Shown piece by piece: positions 1 to 8,839 of a stretch of 64,000 nt of DNA (position 1 is its first letter; each line of letters opens with the position of its first letter). Origin of the DNA: Candidatus Hydrogenedentota bacterium (GTDB lineage: Bacteria; Hydrogenedentota; Hydrogenedentia; Hydrogenedentales; JAGMZX01); contig JAKQEQ010000171.1 in the NCBI GenBank assembly GCA_029556545.1, positions 1 to 64,000 of the forward strand. The letters are read 5' to 3'. The position numbers and the translations under genes are program-made. The notes under the pieces were generated by a model. That model was not told the DNA's origin, did no database searches, and was given only the letters and a program-made list of their open reading frames with translations.

Positions 1-264
1 GTAGTCCGCGTGGCCCGGGCAGTCCACGTGCGCGTAATGCCGCGCCTCGGACTCGTACTCGACGTGCGCAATCGAGATCGTGATCCCGCGCTCCTTCTCC
101 TCCGGCGCCTTGTCGATCTCGCCGAACTCCATCACCTTCGCACGCCCCAGCTTCGCAAGCGCCTTCGTGATCGCGCTCGTCAGCGTCGTCTTCCCGTGGT
201 CCACGTGACCGATGGTCCCCACGTTTACGTGCGGCTTCGTTCGCTCGAATTTCGCCTTAGCCAT
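1..264 (-). CDS. tuf: Elongation factor Tu, N-terminal 88 residues (cut by window edge)
   Basis: EF-Tu is the GTPase that delivers aminoacyl-tRNA to the ribosome in the cytoplasm. Reading the minus strand from an ATG at 264 gives 88 codons without a stop to the window edge. Visible are the P-loop GHVDHGKT at residues 19-26, the switch I part GITI near residue 60 and the G3 motif DCPGH at 81-85, all as in bacterial EF-Tu. An AGAGGA Shine-Dalgarno sequence sits about 8 nt before the ATG. The gene is the last member of a tRNA-tuf cluster, 117 nt downstream of tRNA-Thr(GGT). The rest of the roughly 395-residue protein lies outside the window. Confidence 0.97.
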   Translation of the reverse strand, partial: MAKAKFERTKPHVNVGTIGHVDHGKTTLTSAITKALAKLGRAKVMEFGEIDKAPEEKERGITISIAHVEYESEARHYAHVDCPGHADY

Positions 265-380
265 GTCCTATTCCTCTTGCTCTGTGCCGCGTCCCAACGC
301 GATGCGGCGCGGCCCGGTGGACGTTTCTCCTCACCTTGCGAAAGCGTTTCAACCTGGTCGAAACGCGTTCCTGCATATAC

Positions 381-456
<76 letters not shown>

Positions 457-471
457 CCGGCGAAGCGCGCA

Positions 472-547
<76 letters not shown>

Positions 548-599
548 ACGGCGTAACCTCGCGCCGAAAACAGCGTCCTACGCTCGACAATATCTTACA

Positions 600-685
600 T
601 GGTGGTGGGTCGTGGATTCGAACCACGGTAGGCGCTAGCCAACGGGTTTACAGCCCGTCCCCTTTAGCCACTCGGGCAACCCACC
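600..685 (-). tRNA. tyrU: tRNA-Tyr (anticodon GTA)
   Basis: An 86-nt class II tRNA on the minus strand. The acceptor GGTGGGT pairs with ACCCACC, followed by discriminator A and an encoded CCA. The anticodon stem ACGGG/CCCGT encloses CTGTAAA (anticodon GTA, tyrosine). A long variable arm follows, as usual for bacterial tRNA-Tyr. It occupies the tyrU position in the cluster. Confidence 0.97.
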
Positions 686-731
686 ATACGATGGTTTCAA
701 CTGTATCGGGGTTCGGAGCCCTTCACAAGCC

Positions 732-807
732 TGGAGCTGGCGAAGGGAATCGAACCCCCGACCTGCTGATTACAAGTCAGCTGCTCTGCCAACTGAGCTA
801 CGCCAGC
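732..807 (-). tRNA. thrU: tRNA-Thr (anticodon TGT)
   Basis: A 76-nt cloverleaf on the minus strand: acceptor GCTGGCG, anticodon stem GCTGA/TCAGC with loop CTTGTAA (anticodon TGT, threonine), T-loop GTTCGAT and encoded CCA. It is the promoter-proximal member of the tRNA-tuf cluster and complements the GGT isoacceptor by reading ACA. Confidence 0.97.
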
Positions 808-830
808 CCGGCGAAGCTACAAAAATAACT

Positions 831-850
831 GCCGTCTGCTCGCAGACGGC
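831..850 (-). terminator. Hairpin with trailing U-tract between upstream gene and tRNA cluster
   Basis: GCCGTCTG and CAGACGGC form a perfect 8-bp stem with a 4-nt loop. Read on the minus strand it is followed by AGTTATTTTT, the look of a rho-independent terminator. It could end transcription from the 983-1951 gene. However, the candidate tRNA promoter at 857-886 would start a transcript almost exactly at this stem, so it may instead be a 5' leader hairpin of the tRNA-tuf transcript. Confidence 0.55.
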
Positions 851-856
851 ACAGTT

Positions 857-886
857 ACCCTAGCAAAAATTCGGCGGCATTGTCAA
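857..886 (-). promoter_or_regulatory. Sigma70-type promoter of the tRNA-tuf cluster
   Basis: On the minus strand a consensus -35 TTGACA (881-886) is followed after 18 nt by TAGGGT (857-862), which is preceded by TGC as an extended -10. The predicted start is near 850, about 43 nt before tRNA-Thr(TGT). The -35 match is perfect and the -10 is weak, a combination often seen at strong stable-RNA promoters. Confidence 0.6.
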
Positions 887-982
887 GGAGAACGACGAAT
901 TCCAGTTGTCCTACCGGGGCTCAGCGGCCCGCGCGGCGCGGGCGCGCCGATACTCGCGGCGGCCGTACGCCCCGCCGCAGCC

Positions 983-1951
983 TCAGATGCCGCGGGCCAG
1001 GGCCTTGCGCAACAGCGGCTCGAAGCCGCTCAGCGCCATCTTTGCCGTGATGCGCGCGGGCCCGGCTTCGATGGTGTAGACGAATTCCAGGCCGATTTCC
1101 GAGCGGAGCGCGCGGGCCAGCGCGTCGCCCGCCATCGCAAGCAGCCCGGCCAAGCGATCAATGTCCGCGGTCGTGCTGGTGTCGCGGCAATCCAGTACGA
1201 GGGACATGCGAATCGCGTCGTCGCTGGCGAGGTCCGCCGTGAACCGCAGCGAGGCGACGCCCGGCCAGACCTCGATCAGCGGGTCCAGCGCCGTCATGCC
1301 CGCCGACATGTGCGACCCGCTGATCGCGCCATGCAGCTCGTATAGCACGCCGTTACGATTGTCCGCCGATATCTCGAGCAAATGCGCGCCGGTCGCCGCG
1401 ACCGCGCTGACGGGATGATAATCCGGCCAGTGCGCCATCGCGCCGGAGGCCACATGGTCGGCAATGCGCACAAAACCTTCAGCAGTCATGGCGCCCGCGG
1501 CGCCGCGCACCGCGCGGGGAGGCTGCCAGATCACCGGGTAGGCCGCTTTGAAGAAGTCGGAATCGTTGAGCACGCCCGCGAAATTCGGCCCGTCCGGGTT
1601 CTCCTTCGCAAACAACAGAACGTCCAGAAGGCCTACCGTGTTCTGATGCACGAGAAACGTGAACTCGACCGGGAGATAGTGGACCCAATCCAGACGTTGC
1701 GAACGGGGCGCGACCGAACTCAGCCGCGGCATGGCGGGTATTACACGCAGCACCTCCGGCGCAAGACGGGAGACGTAGGACTGCACCCGTTCTGGGCAGC
1801 ACACAATACGCGCGGCCGTGTTCGGCGTGACGAAAGCCTCATGATTGAGCGCAGTCGTCCCCCGATGGAATACGGACCGATACGTCAGCCAGCCCGCCAC
1901 CATGGCCGCCAGAACCACAACGCCGACGGTGTACGCCTTGCGCAACTGCAC
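983..1951 (-). CDS. Hypothetical membrane-anchored protein
   Basis: A 322-residue protein of unknown function. The start is taken as a GTG at 1951 because AGGAGG lies 6 nt upstream on the minus strand; an upstream ATG at 1996 would put that Shine-Dalgarno inside the gene. Residues about 6-24 form one hydrophobic segment (VGVVVLAAMVAGWLTY), so the rest is likely outside the cytoplasmic membrane as a single anchored domain. The region just after the membrane segment (VTPNTAARIVCCPE) resembles the opening of the hypothetical protein at 57349-58836 (CPADTAVVVQASD), suggesting a related fold; this is inference. It is transcribed towards the tRNA cluster, separated from it by a hairpin and a promoter. 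Confidence 0.75.
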   Translation of the reverse strand: MQLRKAYTVGVVVLAAMVAGWLTYRSVFHRGTTALNHEAFVTPNTAARIVCCPERVQSYVSRLAPEVLRVIPAMPRLSSVAPRSQRLDWVHYLPVEFTFLVHQNTVGLLDVLLFAKENPDGPNFAGVLNDSDFFKAAYPVIWQPPRAVRGAAGAMTAEGFVRIADHVASGAMAHWPDYHPVSAVAATGAHLLEISADNRNGVLYELHGAISGSHMSAGMTALDPLIEVWPGVASLRFTADLASDDAIRMSLVLDCRDTSTTADIDRLAGLLAMAGDALARALRSEIGLEFVYTIEAGPARITAKMALSGFEPLLRKALARGI

Positions 1952-2351
1952 GACAACCCTCCTGAAACACGCGCCGGGAAGCCTCTTGCCCTGCAAAAGT
2001 TCCCGTCGCTACGATTATACCCGAGGCTGCACGGTGGCTTCGGCGTGTCCGCGATGTCGCTCCGGGTTGCCGGGCGGGCCGGTCGTCTCCTTCCTGTCAA
2101 GAGAGAGCCCCGTGCCAAGATTGCCTTGTGAAATGCTGGAAACGGCGCGAAAAGGGCCGGGAATTGTAACCCGCCTTACAGTTTTTTCGTTTCGAGACGC
2201 CCAGTATGTAATATAATTCCTGTGGAGAATGTAGCGTCTTAGGCAGCGAGCCACGGAGTTTGACAGCGCTTCTGAACGGGCATTCATGAGATCATCCCGG
2301 CCATTTTATTGAGTGTGTGTACATCGCCCGGAACACAGGAGCGCGGGAACT
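1952..2351. other. Intergenic region with divergent start signals
   Basis: About 400 nt between two divergently oriented genes. A consensus -10 hexamer TATAAT lies at 2212-2217 on the plus strand, with only a poor -35 (TTTCGA) 16 nt before it; it would give a leader of about 130 nt for the small gene at 2352. No convincing additional gene or structured RNA is seen here. Confidence 0.4.
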
Positions 2352-2540
2352 GTGGCTGTTTATCAGTATGTCGCCGTCGCCGTCAATAAGCACGGACACA
2401 CGGAACACGGGACCATCCTGGCCCGTGACAAGCTCGACGCTTTTGACAAGTTAAAGGGCCGAGATCTGACGGATATAAGTCTGAAACGCGTCCGGGGCTG
2501 GAGCGCGTTCCTCGGCAAACTCACAGCGACCATCCGCTGA
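2352..2540 (+). CDS. Free-standing GspF N-terminal-like small protein
   Basis: A 62-residue protein starting at GTG 2352, chosen because AGGAG at 2337-2341 lies 10 nt upstream. The pattern AVYQYVAVAVNKHGHTEHG, then an alanine/lysine helix (LARDKLDAFDKLKG) and a short strand ISLKRV, is that of the extreme N-terminus of GspF/PilC inner-membrane platform proteins of type II secretion and type IV pili, where it precedes the first helical domain. Here the reading frame simply ends after this segment, with no membrane helices and no secretion genes nearby. It may be a stand-alone adaptor or a relic of a longer gene. The resemblance is recognised by eye only. Confidence 0.6.
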   Translation: MAVYQYVAVAVNKHGHTEHGTILARDKLDAFDKLKGRDLTDISLKRVRGWSAFLGKLTATIR

Positions 2541-2556
2541 GTCCAAGGTCGTCCTC

Positions 2557-3354
2557 TTACGGGTCATGGCGGGGCACGGCCAGCGCCGCCGCCAGGACAT
2601 CCACCTCGAGAGCGCCCGCGCGGCGCAGCGTGGCGGCGCATTCCGTCACCGTGCTGTTCGTTGTGACCACATCGTCCACCAGCAGCACCCGCTTGCCCCC
2701 ACATGCGTCGCCCAGCACCGCGAACGCGCCCCGCACGTTTGCCCGGCGCTGCTTCTCATCCAAGCGGCTCTGCGTGCGCGTGGGACGAATCCGCTTGAGC
2801 GACGTGTCGAGTCTTGCGCGCGGAAAGACCGGCAGCACCCGCTCCGCCAGGAGGAACGACTGATTATAGCCGCGAAGCCGGTGTCGCACCCGGTGGAGCG
2901 GCACCGGCACGACCAAGTCATAGCGGTCCCGCTCCATCTCACGCTCGGCGAATTCGACGAGCAGTTGTCCGAGCGACCCGGCCAAGTGGGGTCGATCCCG
3001 GAACTTGAAGCGTTTGATGGTCTCGGCGATAGCGGCGTCGTAATATGCCGCGCCGAAAAGCCGCCGGATGTGGCGATTCGGGCGTTCCCGGCACGCCGCG
3101 CAGGGAAAATTCGAGCGCGTGCCGAATCCCACCGCGCCCGGATGCGGCCGCCCGCACAGCGTGCAGAAGGGTCGCGCAATCCGTGGGCTCATTTCCCAGC
3201 ATGTCGGGCAAAACAGCGTGTTCTCCTCGGTCAGCAGCCGTAAACCGCACTGTTGACAATAGATCGGCAAGAACAAATTCTTCAGTGCGAGGCCCCAACC
3301 GTCCAACCAACCACGCGCGCCACGTGCGGCGCGCGTCGCCTCTTGGGTCTGCAT
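2557..3354 (-). CDS. comF: ComF family phosphoribosyltransferase-like protein
   Basis: A 265-residue ComF-type protein; ComF is needed for natural DNA uptake in several bacteria, though many homologues lack a tested role. The N-terminal third holds CxxC zinc-ribbon pairs (YCQQCG, FCPTCW, FCTLCG, CAAC). The C-terminal half is a PRTase fold with DLVVPVPLHRVRHRLRGYNQ, the ComF signature, and the PRPP loop LLVDDVVTTNSTV. In most relatives this loop reads TTG, so TTN is a deviation. The start is ATG 3354 with GGAAGGTG upstream; an ATG at 3375 adds seven residues but has AAGG directly abutting it. It is convergent with the small GspF-N-like gene, 16 nt apart. Confidence 0.9.
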   Translation of the reverse strand: MQTQEATRAARGARGWLDGWGLALKNLFLPIYCQQCGLRLLTEENTLFCPTCWEMSPRIARPFCTLCGRPHPGAVGFGTRSNFPCAACRERPNRHIRRLFGAAYYDAAIAETIKRFKFRDRPHLAGSLGQLLVEFAEREMERDRYDLVVPVPLHRVRHRLRGYNQSFLLAERVLPVFPRARLDTSLKRIRPTRTQSRLDEKQRRANVRGAFAVLGDACGGKRVLLVDDVVTTNSTVTECAATLRRAGALEVDVLAAALAVPRHDP

Positions 3355-3470
3355 TTCACCTTCCGCTTCACACATCCTTATCCACTCGACGTCCTATCCC
3401 GGTCCGCGCGCGCCCGCTGTCAAGAGGACGGGTTTCGCCGCGGTCTTTCATTCCCGCGCCGCGCGGAAAT

Positions 3471-3500
3471 TTGACTGTGTTCCGCGCTCAATGGTACACT
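3471..3500 (+). promoter_or_regulatory. Promoter of tRNA-Glu
   Basis: TTGACT (3471-3476) and TACACT (3495-3500) with an 18-nt spacer lie 69 nt before the mature tRNA-Glu. Both hexamers match consensus at five or four of six positions. Confidence 0.65.
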
Positions 3501-3569
3501 GTGGTTCTTCGTAGCGCCACCGGCGACCGTCCACCTGACGTCCCGCCCCGTGGCGCGTGCGTTTTCAGC

Positions 3570-3647
<78 letters not shown>

Positions 3648-3649
3648 TT

Positions 3650-4013
3650 CGTCCTTCCCCCCGAATTCGCCCGAAAAAGCGCCATTATCCAATGAATCCG
3701 GGCTCTTTTGTTGGGAGGACGCTGCCTGAGTAGCATTGGGGTCTTCTGGTGCGATCTTGACAGCGGCGGACAGATTATGATGCGACAAGCCCCTATCGAG
3801 TGCAACGTCTCGCCGGGCCGCTTCCCGCCGTTCCAAGGACGGTAGCCCATCGACCGTCGCGCGCATGTCGTCAAGGTCCGGGCGAATTCAGCACTTCGTG
3901 GCCAGTTTCAGATCAGAATGCCGCATGAGCCCTCGTAGCACTTGCGACGGGGTTCCCGATCTTGCATGGCGCGTGGCGAAGGTGGGGAACCGATACAGCC
4001 GGCGGACCATGTG
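3650..4013 (-). pseudogene. Remnant of a tyrosine recombinase (integrase) at tRNA-Glu
   Basis: Read on the minus strand, the frame entering at about 4013 gives FPTFATRHARSGTPSQVL then RGLMRHSDLKLATKC, a stop, and LDDMRATVDGLPSLE. This is the C-terminal catalytic part of a tyrosine recombinase: the strand after RHTFAT (here FPTFAT), the HSD.KLATK box, and the tail in which a Y-T-x-L sequence should hold the catalytic tyrosine. A TGA stands where that tyrosine is expected, and the arginine box before TFAT is disrupted. Upstream (towards 4016) another stop closes the frame. The open tail continues to the tRNA. This is a dead fragment of an element that entered at the tRNA 3' end. Confidence 0.72.
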
Positions 4014-4041
4014 TTACACGCAGCAAGAGCAGCCCGGCGAA

Positions 4042-4383
4042 ATGTCTCGCTATGAGGCCCTCGACCCTGCCACGCGGCACCGCGTCCGCATGACGCTCGT
4101 GCGCCAGAAACACGAGGCGCGTTACGCGCCGCTCATGAATCAACACTGCGAATCGCTCCATGCGGGCGACGTTCCCCTCGCGAAGAGTGTCGAGGTGCCG
4201 GAACGTATAAGCGACTTCTTCGCGTGGGATGTTCCCAAGAAGGCACTAAAGGACTACGTACTGACCTTGCGCATCGAGACAACGCCGGACGCGGCCGCGG
4301 GCGACCGTGCAAGTGTCGAGCAATGGCGCAACTGCGGCAGTCGGGGCACGATTGTAGGCGAAGTATGGCTCATGCGGAAATAG
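4042..4383 (+). CDS. Hypothetical protein downstream of integrase remnant
   Basis: An open frame of 113 codons starting at ATG 4042 with third positions rich in G and C, like real genes in this window. I do not recognise a family. There is no hydrophobic segment; the middle contains VPERISDFFAWDVPKKALKD and the C-terminus ends WLMRK. The Shine-Dalgarno sequence is poor, and an in-frame ATG at 4009 is an alternative start. It lies inside the stretch between tRNA-Glu and the signalling island, so it may be cargo left from the integrated element. Confidence 0.45.
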   Translation: MSRYEALDPATRHRVRMTLVRQKHEARYAPLMNQHCESLHAGDVPLAKSVEVPERISDFFAWDVPKKALKDYVLTLRIETTPDAAAGDRASVEQWRNCGSRGTIVGEVWLMRK

Positions 4384-4553
4384 GGATCAGCCGCCCGCGG
4401 CGATCTTCCGCGTGGAGCGACAAATCTTCGTTCACTTCTTGTGGCGTTGGCGTCTGAATCCCTGAACGCTGCGGGACAGGGTCACTTTCCTAAGAGGAAG
4501 ACGTGTGAAGCGACCATGGAATCCGCGGACTACCACTCAGAGAGAGTATCTTC

Positions 4554-4559
4554 TATAAT
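4554..4559 (+). promoter_or_regulatory. -10 element before the receiver-phosphatase gene
   Basis: A consensus TATAAT 60 nt before the start codon of the 4619 gene; the -35 at 17 nt (TACCAC) is poor, so activation by a regulator is possible. The remaining stretch from 4384 to 4553 shows nothing else recognisable. Confidence 0.4.
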
Positions 4560-4618
4560 GAACAGGGGTGGGAAATGAAGCCGCGTCCGCTGGAGCGTTT
4601 GCCAAGGAGGCGCACGAC

Positions 4619-5797
4619 ATGCGTAATCCGCCGCGTATTCTCAGCATTGAAGATGAAGCCACGGTGCGCCGGAGCATGATGGTGTATCTGTCTGACAGTG
4701 GTTACGAGGTTCTTGAAGCAGAGAACGGCCGCATTGGCCTTGAGCGCATTCTTACCGATCAACCCGACCTGATTCTCTGCGACCTGCGCATGCCGGAAGT
4801 GGACGGTTTAAAAGTCCTGGACGAAGTCAAACGCCTCATGCCGGACACCCCTTTCATAGTTGTATCCGGGACCGGCGACATGCGCGACGTGATTCAGGCC
4901 TTGCGCCTGGGCGCATGGGACTACCTGATGAAGCCCATCGAAGATATGGGCGTGCTTGATCACGCCGTGACGCGGGCACTCCAGCAGGCCCGGCTTATTC
5001 AACAGAACCAGCGCTACCATGAGGAGCTTGTGGCCACCAACCGCCGCTTACAGCAGAGTCTCCAACAGCTTCAGGAGGATGAAACCGCCGCGCGTAACAT
5101 TCAATTCCAGTTGCTTCCGCAGCACCCATGGGCAGTGGATGACCTCGTGTTTGACTATTTCATCCGGACATCGGCGTTTCTCAGCGGGGATTTCCTGGAC
5201 TATTTCCGGATAGATGATTCGCGATTGGGTCTCTACGTGGCGGACGTATCCGGGCATGGAGCCTCCTCGGCTTTTGTGACCGTGTTGCTTAAGAGCACCG
5301 TCAGCCGCTTGTTGAACGAATACCGCGAGTTCAAGATTCAAACCGTGCTGCTCCCTGATCGTGTTTTGAGTCTTATTAACGATGCCATTGTGGAACGGCA
5401 GTTTAACAAGTATCTGACCATGTTCTACGCAGTAGTGGACACGGCAGCGGGTATCGTGAAGTATTGTAATGCGGGGCACTTCCCCTACCCCATCTACCAC
5501 GACGGACACGCCGCCCGTTTTCTCGAGGACCGAAATCTCCCGGTGGGCCTATTCGACGGTTCAACGTATGCCACCAAGGAACTCGCCTTTCAGGGACCGT
5601 TTACGCTGACCATGTTCTCGGACGGTGTACTGGAGGTCTTGCCGTCGGACCTGATTCCAGAGAAGGAAGCGCTCCTGCTTTCGCGGATGAACGCCGGAGA
5701 TCCCGATGTTGAAATGCTGGTGGAGACACTGGGTCTGACGCAACAGGATCAAGTTCCCGACGACATTACTCTTCTGCAACTCAGAAAAGGAGGCTGA
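4619..5797 (+). CDS. Response regulator with SpoIIE/RsbU-type serine phosphatase output
   Basis: A 392-residue protein. Residues 4-120 are a receiver (SIEDE acidic pocket, phospho-acceptor D55 in LCDLRMPE, lysine in YLMKPIED), followed by a glutamine-rich coiled coil at about 128-170 and a PP2C-like phosphatase of the SpoIIE/RsbU family. Metal-binding acidic sites are visible: SGDFLDYF, VADVSGHG, FSDGVLEV and PDDITLL. Such proteins dephosphorylate a STAS-domain antagonist to switch on a stress or developmental output; the gene 2 nt downstream encodes exactly such a protein. The start is ATG 4619 with AAGGAGG 8 nt upstream; a longer frame from 4568 lacks this. The receiver is a close paralogue of the one heading the hybrid kinase at 6370-8829. 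Confidence 0.93.
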   Translation: MRNPPRILSIEDEATVRRSMMVYLSDSGYEVLEAENGRIGLERILTDQPDLILCDLRMPEVDGLKVLDEVKRLMPDTPFIVVSGTGDMRDVIQALRLGAWDYLMKPIEDMGVLDHAVTRALQQARLIQQNQRYHEELVATNRRLQQSLQQLQEDETAARNIQFQLLPQHPWAVDDLVFDYFIRTSAFLSGDFLDYFRIDDSRLGLYVADVSGHGASSAFVTVLLKSTVSRLLNEYREFKIQTVLLPDRVLSLINDAIVERQFNKYLTMFYAVVDTAAGIVKYCNAGHFPYPIYHDGHAARFLEDRNLPVGLFDGSTYATKELAFQGPFTLTMFSDGVLEVLPSDLIPEKEALLLSRMNAGDPDVEMLVETLGLTQQDQVPDDITLLQLRKGG

Positions 5798-5799
5798 CG

Positions 5800-6315
5800 A
5801 TGGATACGGGGAACGTCCTGTATGCGCGGCAGGGGAATGTTGTCGTGCTCAGGTTTGTGGGGAAATTGGGTTTTGCAGAAAGCGGATCTCGGAGCACTAC
5901 GGCGGCGCTAAACGCATTTCTGAAACAACTCTTCGAGGCTAAGGACTTTGAAAACATTCTGCTCGACTTGACAGAAGCCACGAGCATCGACAGCACGACT
6001 CTCGGTCTGATGGCGAAGATTACAAAGTTCAGCATGGAGCATTTCGGGCGCAAGACGATGATTCTGTCGATGAATGAGAATATAGACCGTATTCTCGAAA
6101 GTGTGGGATTTGACCGAGTGTTTGTCATGGTTCACGAAGCGGCGAGTCCCTGTCCGGACATGATTGCCTTGCCGGCGGCAAACGATTCGGATCGCGAATG
6201 GATTTCCACAGTCCTGACCGCGCACCAAGAGTTGTGCAGATTGAACGAAAGAAACTACGCGACCTTCAAGTGCTTAGTGGAGATGCTCGAGAAGGAAACC
6301 GCGGCCGCAATTTGA
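5800..6315 (+). CDS. STAS-domain anti-sigma factor antagonist-like protein
   Basis: 171 residues. The first 110 form a STAS domain like SpoIIAA/RsbV, with the phospho-serine loop IDSTTLG (S65). These proteins bind and sequester an anti-sigma kinase when unphosphorylated. The last 55 residues (EWISTVLTAHQELCRLN...) form an added helical tail not found in minimal RsbV. The Shine-Dalgarno AAAGGAGG lies within the last codons of the upstream phosphatase gene, so the two are translationally linked and are a likely enzyme-substrate pair. No RsbW-type kinase or sigma factor is encoded in the window, so the partner must be elsewhere. It is convergent with the kinase gene ending at 6370. Confidence 0.88.
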   Translation: MDTGNVLYARQGNVVVLRFVGKLGFAESGSRSTTAALNAFLKQLFEAKDFENILLDLTEATSIDSTTLGLMAKITKFSMEHFGRKTMILSMNENIDRILESVGFDRVFVMVHEAASPCPDMIALPAANDSDREWISTVLTAHQELCRLNERNYATFKCLVEMLEKETAAAI

Positions 6316-6369
6316 CAGCAAGCTGCGAGGCTGGCGCTGCGGCATTCGCCCCAGGCTTCATGGTCGTCC

Positions 6370-8829
6370 TTATGATTGGCTTTCAGCGATGACGGCGCGC
6401 AGGAATAGCGCGAGTTCATCATAAGCCTCCCGCAATGGCTGAATAAGACCGTGGGCCTTGTCAAATTCTTTCCTGATTGCCATTTCCTCAAGTTCTAGAG
6501 CGATTGCCGCGAGCTTCTGTGCCTTGATGGACATGGCCCCGTTCTTGAGCGCATGCGCCTGAAATCCCATCTGCTCCGCATCGGACGTTTCGACGGCAGC
6601 GAGAAGTCTTTCGATCCGAGGATCGTTATCTTTCAAGAAAGCGGTGATCAATTCCTGAAGGAAGGTGACATCCTTGCCCGAATACTCCTGTAGATACTGT
6701 ATTTGCACGGGGAGAGCATCCGAACCCGCCTCGGCGGGCGGCACGCTTGGGGGCGTCCTATCCGGTGCGAGCCGAGGAGGGGTTTGGGCCTCCAGCCAGC
6801 ATTGCAGCGCGGCATAGAGATGCGTTCGAGTAACAGGTTTGGCGAGAAAGTCGTCCATGCCCGCGTTCAAGCACCGCTCACGATCTCCTTCCATCGCAGA
6901 TGCGGTCATGGCGATTACCGGCGTGTGTTTGCGTGATCCTTGCAGTTCACGAATTCTTCGCGTGGTCTCATATCCATCCATTTCAGGCATCTGGCAGTCC
7001 ATGAGGATCAAGTCGTAGTCCGTTTGGGACAGTTTTTCGAGGACTTCGCGTCCATTCGATGCGATGTCGCAAGGATAACCGGCGCGTACGAGTAACTGTT
7101 GCATGACTTTTTGGTTAGGGACAACGTCCTCGGCCACCAAGATGCGGACGCGTGAACGCATCTTCCGGTCAACGGTGGCTTCGGTCACAAACCTCGAGGG
7201 CTCCTGTTTCCGCTGTTTGTGTGAAAGCACCATCATCAGGCAGTCCAGCAGCATGGACTGTTTGAGCGGCTTACACAAGGCGCCTTCAAAACCGATCCGG
7301 GCGAGGTCCTGCATGCTCTTTCGGGTTCCCACTGAGGTCAGCAGGACCACTGAAATGTGCGACAGCAGAGGGTCTGCCTTAATGATCTGCGCGAAGGTTT
7401 CACCGTCCATTTCCGGCATCTGCCCGTCGACCAGCGCGAGACGGACAGCCTGCCCCGCGTGGTCTGTGTGCCGTAGAAGGGCGAGGGCCTCCTGTCCAGA
7501 TGCGGCTTCCAGGACGTGGCAGCCCCACCGTTCCAGATAGTTGTGCAGGATTCGGCGATTGGTCTGGTTGTCATCCACGACCAGTACGCGGAGTCCTTGC
7601 AATTCCACCGGCTCCATTTCGCCCTCCTTAGGTAGTCCTTCCTGAGTTTCCGGCAAAGGGATGCAGAACCAGAAGGTGGACCCGGAACCGGTTTGGCTTT
7701 CTACGCCGATCTGACCGCCCATCAGTTCGACGAGCCGGCGGCAAATCGCGAGTCCGAGGCCCGTGCCGCCAAACTTGCGTGTCATGGAAGAATCCATTTG
7801 GGTGAAGGGTTGGAACAGTTGGTGGATGCGCTCCGCTGGAATGCCCATGCCGGTGTCGCTCACTTCGAATCGAATCAAGGTTTCAGATCTTGCCTCTTCC
7901 GGCGGTTGCGGCAAGACGCGCAGGATCACCTCGCCCTGACTGGTAAACTTGACGGCGTTGTGAAGAAGGTTCAACAGGACTTGCCGCAGTCTTCCGGGAT
8001 CCCCCATCACCCATGCTGGAGTTGAGGGATCAATCAACACGCCCAGTTCCAGGTGTTTGGCGTCGGCCTGTTGCGCGACGGCGTCTACGGCGCGCTCGAT
8101 ATGTTCCCGGAAGGAGAATGGGATGCATTCGAATTCCATCCTGCCCGACTCGATCTTTGAAAAATCGAGGATATCATTCAGGATGCTCAAGAGCGCTTCG
8201 CCGGAGTACCGGATCGTCTCCACGAAGTCGCGCTGCTCCGCAGTCAGATCGGTATCGCAAAGAAGGTCAGCCATGCCGATGATGGCGTTCATCGGGGTAC
8301 GGATTTCATGAGACATGTTGGCCAAAAATATGCCTTTTGCCTGATTTGCCGCTTCGGCGGCCTCCTTGGCATCCTCCAGTCTGGCGAGGCTCTGCTCGAG
8401 TTGGCGGTTCACCCCCAGGAGGTGTTCGCGATACTCGCGGTTCTGCAACATGAGCCCGGCGCGATCGAGGGCCTTCTTGATGGAATCTTCAAGAACCGCC
8501 ATGTCCTGAATGGGCTTTGTAATGTAATCCCACGCGCCGAGACGCAACGACTGTACGGCATCCTGCACGTCGCCGGCGCCGGAAACCACGATAACGGGCG
8601 TGTCGGGCAGGAAGTTCCTGATTTCGGCTATCACGTTCAAACCGTCCAGTTCGGGCATACGCAGGTCGCATAGGACAACGTCGGGTTGGTCGATCAGAAC
8701 ACGTTCGAGGCCGATGCGCCCATTCTCTGCCTCCACCACCTCATAGCCGCTGTCCGTCAGATACGTCGCGATGCTGTGGCGAATCGTGTCCACATCTTCA
8801 ATAGTGAGAATTCGCGGCGGAGTATGCAT
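6370..8829 (-). CDS. Hybrid histidine kinase: receiver-HisKA-HATPase-receiver-receiver-Hpt
   Basis: 819 residues, no membrane segment, so a cytoplasmic phosphorelay in one chain. Order: receiver (about 4-120, D55 in LCDLRMPE, K105), coiled coil, HisKA with H174 in [10 protein letters not shown], HATPase with DTGMGIP and GGTGLGLAI, receiver 2 ([15 protein letters not shown]), receiver 3 ([15 protein letters not shown]) and a C-terminal Hpt domain with the histidine in AHALKNGAM. All three receivers keep their aspartates. The N-terminal receiver shares long stretches with that of the phosphatase at 4619-5797 ([16 protein letters not shown]), showing recent duplication. It is last in a minus-strand run of four signalling genes, 10 nt after the lone receiver. 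Confidence 0.94.
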   Translation of the reverse strand: MHTPPRILTIEDVDTIRHSIATYLTDSGYEVVEAENGRIGLERVLIDQPDVVLCDLRMPELDGLNVIAEIRNFLPDTPVIVVSGAGDVQDAVQSLRLGAWDYITKPIQDMAVLEDSIKKALDRAGLMLQNREYREHLLGVNRQLEQSLARLEDAKEAAEAANQAKGIFLANMSHEIRTPMNAIIGMADLLCDTDLTAEQRDFVETIRYSGEALLSILNDILDFSKIESGRMEFECIPFSFREHIERAVDAVAQQADAKHLELGVLIDPSTPAWVMGDPGRLRQVLLNLLHNAVKFTSQGEVILRVLPQPPEEARSETLIRFEVSDTGMGIPAERIHQLFQPFTQMDSSMTRKFGGTGLGLAICRRLVELMGGQIGVESQTGSGSTFWFCIPLPETQEGLPKEGEMEPVELQGLRVLVVDDNQTNRRILHNYLERWGCHVLEAASGQEALALLRHTDHAGQAVRLALVDGQMPEMDGETFAQIIKADPLLSHISVVLLTSVGTRKSMQDLARIGFEGALCKPLKQSMLLDCLMMVLSHKQRKQEPSRFVTEATVDRKMRSRVRILVAEDVVPNQKVMQQLLVRAGYPCDIASNGREVLEKLSQTDYDLILMDCQMPEMDGYETTRRIRELQGSRKHTPVIAMTASAMEGDRERCLNAGMDDFLAKPVTRTHLYAALQCWLEAQTPPRLAPDRTPPSVPPAEAGSDALPVQIQYLQEYSGKDVTFLQELITAFLKDNDPRIERLLAAVETSDAEQMGFQAHALKNGAMSIKAQKLAAIALELEEMAIRKEFDKAHGLIQPLREAYDELALFLRAVIAESQS

Positions 8830-8839
8830 GGCTGATTTC

